This document shows, one piece after another, positions 20,800 through 32,482 of a stretch of DNA of 64,000 nucleotides. Origin of the DNA: Peronospora farinosa (Eukaryota > Oomycota > Peronosporomycetes > Peronosporales > Peronosporaceae); assembly GCA_947646735.1 (NCBI GenBank), contig CANTFK010000765.1, positions 146,420 to 210,419 of the forward strand, written 5' to 3'. A program made the translations under genes and the position numbers. Below the pieces are notes generated by a model. That model ran no database searches. It was not told the DNA's origin and saw only the letters and a list, made by a program, of their open reading frames with translations. The stretch's first letter is position 1; each line of letters starts with the position of its first letter.

Positions 20800-22632
20800 T
20801 CACGCCGTCCCTGCTAGTCCTTCAGAACCTAGCAGAGCAAGTGCAGCTGGTGCTTCTATTATTTTTGCGGCCACCATCCCAGGAATGTCGATAAGCAAAG
20901 CGTCGATCGGTTCCCAAGAGTCTAAAATCTTCGGGTAAACCTTCCACTGGACAAGGATCTGAAGCTTTGGCTTAACATGGCGGTGGGCAAACAACCGTCC
21001 AACAAGGAAGCGTGTGTTCCCACCCGCATTCACCAACACAGGTGGCGCCCGATAGGAGCGGCAAGTACGCCCGACTACTCGCGGCTGCTAATCCTGCTGC
21101 CGTTTAGTCGCAGGCAGAGAGAGCTGCGCTAACGAGGGAGAGAGCTGATCTCTCGAGTCAAGTCTCGCGAGTGACTTAGAATTTTAAGATGTGAGGACGA
21201 AGGATCGTCAGGGGCATGATTGCCTACAACTTCGTATGATCATTTGGGAGCGACCGATAATGAAAGACTTCCGTCAAACGCGGAGTCCTCTTCTATCACC
21301 GAGTTTTCTATCGCCCCAGTCGTATACGGAAAGACTTTTGGATTCCTCGTCGCCTGATCGGCAGCGACGCTTGACTCACAGCTGACGTCACCATCGCTAT
21401 CGTTTGACTGATATGGATATGTAATCTCTTGTGTATCCACATACCGTTTCAAACGACCCACGTAGAATACGGGGTGCGACTTCATATACGGTGGGAGAGT
21501 GAGCCTATAATTTAGGTCTACAACCTCCTCGACCACTGTAAAGGGCCCAATGAATCGGGGCAATAGCTTAGTAGTACCACCGGGTAGTACAGAAATTGAA
21601 TGTTTAGGTAGGGTATAAGTACTTAATCGCACTTTGTCCCCCACACTAAAGTGTTCATTGTTTTTGCGACCATGCTGGTCTGCATATTGTTTTTGCTTGT
21701 ACTGTGCGCTTGCCATCGCGTCACGGACTTTACGTGTGATGGCTAATCGCTCATCCAAGAAGCGCTGAGCTTCTCTCACGCTTTTAGCATCCAGCTCGCC
21801 TATGACGCCTCCAAGAGGTCGTTCATGGGTCGACGCTGTTGATAACACTATAGTGTCATCATCAAGGAGCACATGGCATTTCTTGCCGTGCCTCCTTTGT
21901 GACACCTATAGGTGTCGTGACCACTGCTAAATTAGCAGTGTCACTAGGGCAACTTTGGCCCTCTTTGGCATTCGCACCGAGCGAAGTGAGGGGCCCTCCC
22001 CCACTAAGACTCGGGCTGCGTACAAACGAGACTGGCGTTCGAGGATGACGCAGTCCGTTAATGTAAAACGGTGTTTCACCCGTACTGGCGTGAACACTGT
22101 TATTAATAGCGAACTCCACAAATGGCAATTGCTTGCTCCATTCTTTGGGAGTCGCTACTGTACGCAATACATCCGCCACGACTCGATTGGCTCGTTCCGA
22201 TGGCCATCAGTTTGGGCTGATTATGTAGAGCTTGCATCCCAGAAACTCTAACACATGACCCCAAAACCCCGACGTGAAACACGGATCCCGATCCGATACT
22301 GTGGATTCGGGTATTTCGTGTAGTCGGTACATATGATCAATAAACAAGAGGGCAGCTTCTTTTTCTGAGATCTTGGTGCTACATGGTGCTAAATGCACCA
22401 TCTTGCTCGGTCTGTCTACAACGACAACGAACCCCGTCCTGCCTTTATGGTCAGGAGGTAAGCCACACATGAAGTCCAGACTGACCGACTTCCAACATTC
22501 AGTTGGAATCGGCAGTGGCTTCAGTGGCGCACTGTTCGAAGGTGCAGGCTTTATGCGCTGACACTCTTCGCAAGAGCGAATATAGTTGGGCACCCATCGG
22601 TATAGGTGGGGCCACCAAAATTCCTCTGACAC
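20800..22632 (-). pseudogene. Element B integrase and chromodomain
   Basis: Pieces in order are: the core (22,632-22,207) with zinc-finger Cys residues (SCEECQRIKPAP), SLDFMCGLPPD (Asp) and VSDRDPCFTSGFW (Asp); the late core (22,179-21,862, NNSVHASTGETPFY), where the ETDGQTE Glu block lies in the broken junction near 22,180-22,210; the C-terminal module (21,905-21,240; SVGDKVRLSTYTL, LLPRFIGPFTVVE, SHPVFYVGRLKRY); and a chromodomain (21,039-20,800; RFLVGRLFAHRHVKPK, WKVYPKILDSWEPID). The gap at 21,040-21,240 separates it from integrase. A second copy, lacking the chromodomain, lies at 56,191-57,641. Confidence 0.8.
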
Positions 22633-22987
22633 TCGAAGAATGTCTTTTGACGGCCCAGATGCCTACTATATGGCGCATCATGGCACTCGTGAAGTATCAT
22701 TAGCTTGAGATCTGTGTCATGAGGGACATAGATGCTCAAGGGATCACAAGGTGACAGCTGATACCATAACAGGCCATCATTGTAATTAAAGCGATTTCAT
22801 TTCGCTTTCAGGTGCGACGGAAGGGTAACCTTTCGTCCACCAAAGCGATCCAACAGCAGGCGACATGTTCTTCCTGACTGTAGCACTCCTTTATATCGGA
22901 GTCCATTGAGCTTTTTGTCGCATGGTAGGCCTTCATGGCTGCCAATGTGGACGACTCAACTTGTGCTTTCGCACGAGACACACTTTC

Positions 22988-24409
22988 CTAGTGTCTTGCC
23001 TCAAAGTCTGGTCTGCGAGATAACGCGTCAGCCAGGACATTCGACTTACCTGGCTTGCATTCAACTTTGAAATTAAAGTAAGAGAAGAATGTCAGCAATC
23101 TCGCCATCCTAGGCGAGAGGTGCGGTGAATTGATAGCGGTCCGCAGTGATGCGTGATCCGTATAAACCACAAAAGGTTCGTTGCCCAAGAAGTGCACCCG
23201 AAACTTCACAAGGGTATACTTAATTGAAAGTAGCTCCTTGTCATGCTCAAGGTAATTCAGCTCTGCGGCTTTCAGAAGCTTAGCCTGATAAGATATGACA
23301 CGGTCAACGCCGTTGTCATCCTTCTGCATGAGCGCGATGCCGATTGCCAAATTGGTTGCATCGCAGACGACGCTAAAGGGCTTATCCGCGTCTGGCAATG
23401 CCAAGACCGGTGCCTCCACAAGAGATTGCTTCAATGACGTGAACGCATCTTCTTGCTTCTTTTACCAAGTCCGTTCTGTATCCTTTTTTAAAAGGTCAGA
23501 CAGTGGCTTGGTCTGCTCCGCATAATTCTTGCTGTACTTATGCAAGTAATTAGCGAGCCCAAGGAATTGGCGCAGATCCTTCACATGACGTGGGACTGGC
23601 CATTCCTTTACAGCCTTTACCTTTTCTGGGTCTGCTCGTACACCATGTGCACCTACGATGCAGCCCAGTACAGGTATCTCGGGGACCCCTATTACGCACT
23701 TTTGCAAGTTCACGTATAATTGGGCGTCACCCAGAGTCTGCAACACAGCGTCTAAATGACGCTTGTGCGACTCTATTGCACTCAGACCGTCCTCCGCCCT
23801 ACTATGCACGAATACATCGTCAAAGTAATGGGGCGCGTAGGCACGGTGCTGACGCATCACGTGAGCCACCACTCGGTTGAATGTTGCCGGAGCATTTTTC
23901 AACCCTTGTGGCATCACAAGCCACTCCCACAGCATACCGCTTGGGGTGCTTACTGCCGTTTTGGCTACATCGGTATCTCTCATGAGAACCTGATAGTAGC
24001 CATCCTTCAGATCCAACGCGGAAAAGATAGTTGACTTTCCCATGGAATTCAACAAAACATCTTTCCGCGGGACCGGCGTTTGAGCCGGAATGGTGGCCGT
24101 GTTCAGCTTTTTATAAGCATGAACCACACGCCATCCACCCGTTGCTTTACGCACACAGAAGGTCGGGCTGCAGTGAGGCGACTTGCTCTCACGTACATGT
24201 CCCGCCTTTGCTCGCTTGTCGAAGAACTCATCGATGTAATCGACTTGTTCCTTCGGCAACGGCCATTGCCTGGTCACACAATCCTTGGTGCCAGGCTCCA
24301 GGTCAATCTCATGCCTGATGCCCCTATCGGCCGGTAGGCGGCTCGGCACTTCTGTTGAAAACACATCACGGTGTTTCCACAGAATGTCATAGAACGGGAT
24401 TTCCTTCAA
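22988..24409 (-). pseudogene. Element B reverse transcriptase and RNase H
   Basis: 24,409-23,462 is an uninterrupted RT frame: PADRGIRHEIDLEPG, KATGGWRVVHAYKKLN, FSALDLKDGYYQVLM (Asp), [15 protein letters not shown], and the active site YFDD (APHYFDDVFVHS). After a break at the Lys/Trp position near 23,462, RNase H follows (23,434-22,988) with FSVVCDATNLAIG, YLEHDKELLS, YTDHASLR and SNVLADALSRR. All metal-binding residues can be recognised. The frame is one stop short of continuous. Confidence 0.88.
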
Positions 24410-25471
24410 GGTGTTCCAGCTTTGAGCAGATGAGGATCAGCTGAGGATGCATCCGGTATCTTGTCTTCAACAAACTCGAACAACTCGTTCGTAGGTCCGT
24501 CCTCTTGGACCGTGACTGATCCAAGAGTCACTTGTTTCGACGTGCCCTTGCTCGCCTTAATACGTCTTGTGCCCGTTGTTTGAGTCACCACGACCTTTGA
24601 CCTGGAAGAAGGTGTCGTTGCTATCTCAGCCAACGCACTCCTTCAACCCGCACCAGATCATAGCTCTGTGCCGGTTCTTGTGGCCCTTGACTTTCTGTCA
24701 GCCCACCATCAACTGCCACAGGCTCTCGGCTCTGTGCAGGATTATTGGACGCATGACTACCTGTCATCGCCCCATTCACTACACCAGTCTTTTCGACCTG
24801 GGTAGGATTATGTGTCACCTGGCTTTCCGCCAGTGCACTTCCAACTACTCCAGCTCCTAACGAGCTGGGTAGTTCCTGGTGTCGATTGACATACCGTCAT
24901 CGCACCCTCGACTGTGTTGGACACAGCATCAGTCACATAAGCCTCTCGCAAGAGCACATCCTTTCCGGTGTCTTGCGTAGAGTCTAGCGACTGTGCGTGT
25001 ACGCCAGTCTATCCATGGTTGGTGTTTAGCCAACCAAGGCATGCCTAGGATGAGGTCATACGGACTCTCCATACCTAGCACTGTGAACTTCTCTTTACAA
25101 GAGAAGTCACTGAAACTGAAGGCGAGTTCAACTTGAACTCCCTCCGATTTGACGAGCGCGCCGTTCGCTAAACGAACGATCGCCTCTTCTCGCTTGCCAT
25201 CCTGGCAAAGCAACTCATAACTCGCCGGTCTCTTTTTCAGAGCCGCGAGCTTCACAAAGTTTTGTGATGCACCCGAATCCACGAGAAGGGTCATCACTTG
25301 GTCATAGCCTCGTACTCGAGCGCTATAGACCAAAAGGGTTGAGGTCCGACCTTTCGGAACCTCAGGGACTATGCTACCCATTTGTTCGATCACTCTGAAC
25401 TTAGGGGTAACTTCAGATCCGCGACAGTATAGCATCCCGCCCCTACTGCGCTCCCGCATTTCCCGACCCAT
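24406..25471 (-). pseudogene. Element B protease and pro-RT linker
   Basis: 25,471-24,929 encodes a retropepsin: VMTLLVDSGASQNFV (DSGA) and YDLILGMPWLAKHQPWIDW. A Thr/Ser/Glu-rich linker (24,818-24,406) leads to RT. Compared with the copy at 59,894-59,100, about 191 bp are missing near 24,429-24,441, removing part of the linker including the SEMTWDLFLSELKEG region. Confidence 0.8.
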
Positions 25472-25549
25472 CTTGGGAGGGTGCTGAAACCCGTGCGTCG
25501 TGCACGCTGGTTTTTCGCACCTCCCTTTGGTAGGAAGCCTTCTTGCTGG

Positions 25550-26550
25550 CTACCTTAGCACCATGAGCAAGTCTGGCATAGCAGCGTAGCAATCATATGG
25601 CCGCGCTTGCCGCACTTGTAGCAGACCGCGTCTGCATTGCCTAACTCTATTGGAGTGGCATCCGACCTCTCTTCCGACGGACCTGTAATAGTCTGCCGCC
25701 GAGGCGCTGTTGTAGGATTGCTCCTCAACTAAGACAATGTCAATGGCCTCTTCCATCGTATTTGACATCTTTCTAAAAAGGGCCTGACGTGATGGTCCGT
25801 GCCTAAGTCCATTCATGAACGTGGCCACCATGATACGTATCGGTATCGGCTCCCTATTAATGGACGCCGACAGCGAACGCATCTCCTGCACAAATTCTTT
25901 TGCAGAGATTGTTTCACCTGTCGTGCTCCAAAGAAGCGCGCCATAAGCAACACTTCGTTGTTAGGCGGCTGATACATGGCGCGAATTTTTGTTTTATAGA
26001 TCGCCCATGACGGAAATGCATCAGCATTTGCCATCAGCGCAGAGTATACCCACTCTGACTCTTTGCCACGCAAGTTGGACATGGCATACGACACATTTCT
26101 GGTGTTCGTCTTCGATGAGCTGCGCCGCTCCACATTGCTCAACTGCTAATAGCCAGTGAACAATCGTGTGAGGGCTAGTCCCATCAAACTTCGGAGGGTC
26201 CATCCGAATGGTCTTTGGCTGACTAGACCGGAAAGTGAGCGTCTCAACAGTTTTGTTGAGCGCCTCATTACGTGCCTGCTTAAGCCTAAGCTCATCCTGA
26301 GTCTTACTGATAGACTCAGCCATGACTTGGCTGTTTAGTCGGACGTGTTTCTACGCTGTCTGAGCACAAACGACTCAAATTGCTCCAACTGAGCAACATG
26401 TTGCTCAGAAGGACAATGCAAGAGGTTGGCCAGGTCTTGTTCACCAAGTCCCTGCGCCATATGTTCTGCCAACTCCCTATGATGGTGGGAGGGGTGAGGG
26501 AAGTCACTCCAGTCCATATAAAGGACCATCTTTAGCACACGCACGCTCAA
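25550..26550 (-). pseudogene. Element B Gag
   Basis: Frames at 26,550-26,335, 26,323-26,021, 26,142-25,813 and 25,891-25,550 together give a gag with capsid-like text (IRMDPPKFDGTSPHTIVHWL, LRGKESEWVYSALM, FPSWAIYKTKIRAMYQPP). The zinc knuckle CYKCGKRGHM is seen only in a different frame near 25,610-25,630. Several frameshifts break it. The copy at 61,415-60,382 keeps the knuckle CYKCGKRGHMMARC in frame, ending GAKNQRE. Confidence 0.75.
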
Positions 26551-26588
26551 AGAGACGGCTCGTGGAAAGAACTACTAGTGCTATCAAG

Positions 26589-27126
26589 TGGAGACAGGCA
26601 CTTCTACGTGATACTATGGCACACACCTTCGAGCACGCGAGGAAGCGGTTAAAACGTCTGAAATCCGTGCGCGATGATGGGGTCCTTGGTAGACCCGCTT
26701 GAGCGGCCGTATCAGTAGCTGCCGTTCGACGAAGCGACCCGCGCCATAAACGTCTATCAAGAGCTTCACTTGCGCCACGAAAAAACTTGTTCAGCTTATC
26801 GTGGCCACTACGCAATATTTTCAAATTTAATACTTACATCGAATACAAATCATATAATATAACTCTTATTACTAATTGCTTAAATGAGCAAAGATCGAAT
26901 ACGCTTCTCTTCAGAAGCGTTTCCCTACGTGCGGGCTTAAATATAGTTAAGCTCGCTAATGACCTTCGCCTGTGATGTTATAATGACGCCTAGTCTTAAC
27001 TTGGTGTCATCCCCGTCGAATGTAAATCCATCAATGGATTTCACATTTACGAGGTGGGTCACATTGTCGTGCCTCACCCAGTTGGAGGTCTAACGTACAC
27101 ACTAACCCCTTAAGATCTCCCCGTTA
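26589..27126 (-). repeat. Element B right (5') LTR, shared junction with C
   Basis: It starts TGGAGACAGGCACTT next to a primer-binding-like TGATAGCACTAGTAG on the minus strand. It is related to 19,253-19,851 and over 99% identical to 61,454-61,991. It appears cut at its outer end: instead of the TTACA terminus the sequence passes, after CCCCGTTACGTGGCG-AAG-CGCCACGT (a perfect hairpin), straight into the element C antisense ORF. Confidence 0.7.
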
Positions 27127-27150
27127 CGTGGCGAAGCGCCACGTGAAGAT

Positions 27151-28807
27151 GTGGACCCAAAGTTAGTCGTTGACTACTCTGGTGAGTTGGATGACGCAAC
27201 CGACGCAAAGCCACTTGTGCCACTCCTGAGCTCTCCCCAGGGTGATACCTCGTCGTCGATTCCTGCGAAGAGGGACCATAATGCATTAAGTGAATCAATG
27301 TACCGTGATATGTTCGGGTCGTCTGATGAATCAGACGACTCGCCAAACGAGTCGAGGAATAGTGAATCGAGTGGGGACGGTAAGGGTGATGTCAGTGCTT
27401 CAACTGACATCAATGCACGTGGTGTCGTTACTTCTGTTGACACCACGCAGGAGGCTTTAGACCGCAACTTATTACGTCTTGCTCCTGATCGCAAGCCATG
27501 GATGATATCTAAGCATCTGCTTGATCGTTGGTATAGAAAGACCAACGAACGGTTCACCATACCGTTGTTTGATGCGACACAGCTTCACAGCCTTGACGCC
27601 AGTGCGAAGAACTTTCGCACTGAGAACGACTATTACATCGATGTGTTCCTGGAACAACGATGGTATGGGCGACACAAAAAGCGTATACCATCGTTTCCCA
27701 CAAACACATAGATGTGATAGTCGTTGCGTTTCTGTAACCTGACGCGTTCCTCCAATCTTGGAAATGCGTGTATCACAAACGTCTTATACGTTGGGAAAGA
27801 GGCTTGGTTTCAAAGACTTTATGCTAGCCGCAATAAGTTTGAAAAACGAAGCACGTACGGTGCATGCTATCGTTTGCGCCGGTTATCTAGAGAGGCAGGC
27901 CTGTTGTGCCTCTCTTAGGACGACCCATGCCCGGGGTGCCTGAGCACCTCGTCAAGAGCACCAAAGGAGGCGTACCTCCTTACTGAGCCCTGGTGGAGAG
28001 CTCGCATCTCTTCTGAGATGCGTGAAGGGATCGCTACTTTGCAATCTCTTTACGAGCGCGCTGAGCGCTCGTTTTCCGATGTTCCTTCTTCATCATCGGA
28101 TGTCTCTTGTCGTACTGTTCGACAAGGCCGGGAACGTTGGCCATCAGTTGGGCCCGAGGTTCCCAGCTATCCGTCGAAGGCGGATAGATAACTCGTCCGA
28201 CGTCCCTTCACCTCGCGGTGCTTTAGTAAGCGCTCCACGAGGAAGCGCTTCCCACCATGGAAGTCCACCAGCGGATGCGGTGGTGGAGGGAAAACCCTGT
28301 CCGATTCTTTCATCGGACTTGGCTGCTGAGTTAGACGGGTTTGCCCGTGTAACTCGTGAGCTATGTAGTGATATTGATCACGAACGGGATAAGCGTCGCC
28401 GCTTAGAGGACACTGAGCGACAGCTTGGGTTTGACCATGAGAAGTCTCGGGTAGAAAATGCTGTCGCACTGCTGAAAAATGAACCGCGACTTTATTCTCT
28501 GAGTAACGAGCTGGCGCCAGCTCGTCAGGAGATCGTCTAATATAATAAGACGATCTCATCTATACACGACCAGGTGTCGAACCTGATTCGTGATAACAAG
28601 AATCTGAAGGGGATTCTTGAGAATAACGGCTATCTTCGTCGTTCGAAGAAGCCGCGTACTGAACGTACGGACGAAGACGTCCCACGTAAAATGTTGGATG
28701 CGTACGCATTCTGCATGGCAACACGATCGTGTATGCGTTGCCTAGGCGGCGCAATACACGAAACGGGCCGATGTACTTGGGCAACAATTTATTGCTGCCC
28801 ACGTTAG
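27151..28807 (+). pseudogene. Element C antisense ORF (aORF), coiled-coil protein
   Basis: On the + strand a frame opens at or before 27,151 and runs to 27,711 (acidic, Ser-rich, then LDRWYRKTNERF and EQRWYGRHKKR). After three close stops it resumes in the same frame (27,724-27,918) with a possible Cys cluster (LCLSWDDPCPGC, visible intact in the copy at 62,588-63,055; a TAG replaces the Trp codon here). It then continues (28,022-28,540 after a frame change) with a long heptad region (DHERDKRRRLEDTERQLGFD), a TAA, and the in-frame VSNLIRDNKNLKGILENNG. From about 28,170 it is antisense to the C chromodomain and integrase end. No known function. Confidence 0.45.
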
Positions 28808-29801
28808 TCACTACATGTTTTGATAGGTTTACTGTTGACAGTAAAACTAAATCACCTTCAATAAATGTCTGAGCATTTGCCCTTCCATTATTGTCTGCGT
28901 TTCGCTTTTGCTTATCCACCGCTTCTGCGATGGAGTCTTGAACGAAACGGACTACCGCTTCACGAGCCAGCAGGAGATCCTCAGCTGACTCGTTGCTTTT
29001 GGCTGCAGTGCATTGTGAGTGCCCTGCAGAGATATCGGTTACTAATTCAGCGAGAACATTACTGTTTTCACTTGTGATACCTCGAACGATTCTGATATCT
29101 TCAGCATCGTTATCAGTAAGAGCTTCATCGCTCTGACTTTCTTCCTCTTCACCGAAGTCGAATGGTACGACTTCGGTTACTTTCGCGTCGACCATAAAGT
29201 CGTCGCGTGATGAGCAAGAGCCAAATTGGTTCTCGCTCGAGCGAGTCCCTCCCCCCCTTAAATTAGAGTCACCCTCTAGTAAGGTGGGGACACGTGGATG
29301 GCGAAGGCAATTCACGTAGAACGGTGTATGCGTCGTGGACGCATGCACTGAGTTGTTGATGGCGAATTCGACCATCGACAAGAACTCACTCCAACTCGTA
29401 AACGAGTGGGCGTACCCTCGAAGTATCTCTTCGAGGACGCGATTGGCGCGTTTAGTCTGATTATCGGTTTCTGGATGGTCAGAAGTAGACATAGTGAGCC
29501 GTGTTCCAAGTGTTTGGAACACGAAACGCCAAAACTAAGCCGTGAACCGGGGGTCCCTATCGGACACAAGTTTACGGGGTACCCCGTGCAATCGAAAGAT
29601 TGTATCGATAAACACTCGAGCACAGCCCTCTGCTGTGATCGAATTAGGTACAGCAACAAGATGTACCATCTTGCTAAACCTGTCTACAAACACGAGAATA
29701 CCATTATTTCCGTGAGCATTTTTCGGAAACCCAAAGACAAAGTCCATTGATACGGACTCCCAGCACTCTGCACGGAACAGGTAGAGGCTGTAATGGTGCA
29801 C
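28170..29801 (-). pseudogene. Element C integrase and chromodomain
   Basis: The core reads SMDFVFGFPKN (Asp), LVSDRDPRFTA, then a TAG near 29,535, then the late core and C-terminal module (29,522-28,560; SDHPETDNQTKRANRVLEE, EGDLVLLSTVNLS, LLPKYIGPFRVLR, THPTFYVGRLRPY). A TAG at 28,560-28,562 separates the chromodomain (GKRFLVERLLKHREVKGRRTS ... YPPSTDSWEPRAQLM). Inside the chromodomain a small deletion removes the expected LVRWRG and shifts the frame; the same lesion breaks the antisense ORF. The copy at 63,031-64,000 shares these lesions. Confidence 0.82.
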
Positions 29802-29982
29802 GGAGTGAAGGACTAGGCTTCACTCGTTGACACACCTCGCAAGCACGCACGTACTTGCGCACAAACTTATACTGGCGTGGCCAGTAACAAGTCGCGACTG
29901 AACTGTGAGGTAAGTCTTCTCACGGCCGCGATGCCCACTTATTGGTGCATCGTGACATTCAAACATGATCCGTAACCTGAGA

Positions 29983-31632
29983 TCATGTTGTGGCGGTACA
30001 ACGACACGAGGCGTGTCGTTGTTGACGGCTGTGTAGTACCAAAAGCCGTCCTTCTGGGTGTATCGGATCGAGAGAAGATCGATACATGGCAGGCAAGCGC
30101 TTCTTAGCTAGCTTGGATGGGTCCTTGAGGTACTCCATCAGGCGTACGAGATCATTATCTTGTGCGCATGCCATTCTAATGTCGTCGAGTAAACTCGACG
30201 ACAAGACGCTGGTACTCAGCGTGGCGACAGGGTTGTTCACATCACTGTCGGATTGCACAGTCGGTTCTAGGTCAGGCCGACGTGAAAGAGCATCGGCGAC
30301 AACGTTAAGTCGTCCTTTTTTATACTCCCGGAGAAGTTGTACTCCGCGAAGAACGAAAACCATCTCGCCATTCGTTGCGGGAGGTGTGGACTGTTTACAG
30401 CCGTGCGTAGTGACGCATGGTCTGTATACACCATGAACGGTCTATCTTTTAAGAGATAGACGCGAAACTTAGCCATTGCATACTTCATGACAAGGAGTTT
30501 TATGTCATGCACCGGGTAGTTGCGCTCAGCCACGCGATTGATAACAGACGACACGCTCTGTGCCGTCTGTATCATATCGCATCAGTGCACAGCCGATTGC
30601 AAAATCGCTGGCGTCACAGACCACATGAAATGGTCTGTCTTGATCTGCAATCGCCAATACTGGCGATTGCATCAAGCTTTGCTTGATACGTTCAAAGGAA
30701 CGCTGACAGTCAGCGTTCCGATCCCACTTTACATTTTACTTGAGTAAACAAGAAAGATGTACTGAATCTCGGCGTAATTGCGCGAGTACTTGTGCAAGTA
30801 CGTCGCTAGCCCAAGGAGCTTCCTTAGTCCCTTGACTTCGACTGGCACTGGCCAATCGGTGATCTCCTTGATCTTTTCTGGATCAGGGCGTACGCCGTTC
30901 TTTCCGACGATGCACCCAAGAAGTGGTATTTCGCTAGCTGCGAATATACACTTCTTGAGTTTGGCGTACAACTTGTGCTCGCGTATAAGTGTAAGAACCT
31001 TACGGACGTGGAGGCTATGGGCTTCCACGTATGTTTTCCGTTCATATCCCGGCTATGGACTTCCACGTCTGTTTTCCGTCCATAGCCCGGCTATGAACGA
31101 ACACATCATCGAACTAACTCGGTGCAAATTCGCGCACCGATCTCATAAGATGTGAAACACATCTATTGAATGTGGCTGGTGCATTGCTAAGCTCTTTCGG
31201 CATCACCTACCATTCACAGAGCATACCGCTGGGAGTGCTCACTGCTGTGTACGGGAATTCCCGTTCACGCATTAGGATCTGATAAAAACTATATATCAGA
31301 TCCATGGACGAAAAGATAATACTCTTAGACATACCATCTATGATTACGTCCATTCTCGGTATCGGCGTTTGCGCCGGTATCGTTGCAGCGTTCAATTTGT
31401 TTAACGCGTGCACTATCCGCCACCTTCCTGTGGCCTTGCGCACGCAGAAGGTCGGAGAGCTGTGAGGTAAGATTGATTCCCTCACATGGCCCGCAGCTAG
31501 GCGATCTGCACAGAACTTGTCGATCGCCTCAACCTGCTTCCGAGGCACTGGCCACTGCTTCATGACACAATATTTTGTGCCTGGAATTAATTCGATCTCG
31601 TGTCGAGTACCTTTATCCTTAGTAATGTACAC
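29983..31632 (-). pseudogene. Element C reverse transcriptase and RNase H
   Basis: 31,632-31,207 holds the RT start (RHEIELIPGTKYCVMKQWP, KATGRWRIVHALNKLN, FSSMDLIYSFYQILM). The palm core at 31,114-31,116 reads APS-stop-FDDVFVHS, so the YFDD Tyr codon is TAG. Two tandem copies of about 40 bp (31,019-31,095) are inserted just after it. The thumb follows (31,028-30,729; AKLKKCIFAASEIPLLGC), then RNase H (30,575-29,983; NYPVHDIKLL, YTDHASLRTAV, NVVADALSRR). Multiple frame changes occur. Confidence 0.8.
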
Positions 31633-31790
31633 GGAACGGATTCAGGGAAAACATCCTTAGAATCGACCAAATTCTTATACAAAGAATTTGGCTGTAGTGA
31701 CTCCCAGGATTGCGATGTATATCGCTCAATACTAGTCTTCTTATCAAGGACACTTTCGTCCATTGATGAGCTTCTGAGAACCCGTTCGTT

Positions 31791-32482
31791 TTAGGCAACA
31801 ACTGTTGCTGACCTAATTTCAGTCATGTACTCGTCCTCTTCGACGAGCACACAGATCTGCTTGACTTTACCACTACGCAGATCACGCAAGAACTTTCTAG
31901 GTTCTAGCGTAGGCAACTGAATTATCTCCGAAGCTAACTTCGGAGGCACGATCAGATCAAGCTTATAAGTGCCTACGTATGGTCCGTCATTAACGAAGAT
32001 GTTCAACGTCTCGGTTACTTCCTGGGGACTTATTCCATCGAATTCCTCTAGCTGTGGTGGCCCAACCACAGCGAGATCCTCACGATCAACTCTCCAGTTG
32101 ATCTAGGATTACCGTGTTACCGCTTCTGGGCAACCGATTTGTTCTTCTGTAAATTCTTTACTGTTACGGATGCGTCTGTTGCAAGGCGCACCGTCATCCT
32201 CGTTAAAAAGGTCTCGCGCTCGACATATTTGAGCCTACGATCATCTAGCGATTGGCGTCGAACAAAAATGTTTAAAGTCTCAAATTCAGCTAGGGCACGA
32301 AGTGACATTTTCTTTGTAACTTCGATCTTCAAGGTGATGAGAGATACCTCATCACTGGAAGCGGCAACACACAGTGACTGTTTGTTGGGAGCAACCTTCG
32401 TCAAGAGTCCCGCGAGATCTCTTGAAGTTGCTGGATTAGTAGGGGCGGGGCGCCCTACTGATTTAGCGCCCCGACCGTTTTT
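31791..32482 (-). pseudogene. Element C protease remnant and pro-RT linker
   Basis: 32,404-32,117 reads MSLRALAEFETLNIFVRRQSL where relatives have LRALVDSGASNNFVR, so the catalytic DSGA has become EFET-like. MTVRLATDASVTVK after it confirms the alignment. 32,069-31,791 is linker leading to RT (TLEPRKFLRDLRSGKVKQI). Upstream, at 32,466-32,490, AAAAAAC GGTCGGGG with an AGTAGGG/CCCTACT hairpin matches the gag-pro frameshift signal of element A, here spoiled by a TAA in front. Confidence 0.7.

Larger units (their letters stand above)
19253..27126 (-). mobile_element. Ty3/gypsy chromodomain retrotransposon B, decayed
   Basis: On the minus strand the order is gag (26,550-25,550), protease, RT, RNase H, integrase, chromodomain (21,039-20,800), with LTR-like sequences at 19,253-19,851 and 26,589-27,126. 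The two LTRs are clearly related but strongly diverged, far more than expected if they date from one recent insertion, so the unit is old or recombinant. Many stops and frameshifts are present. Confidence 0.8.
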
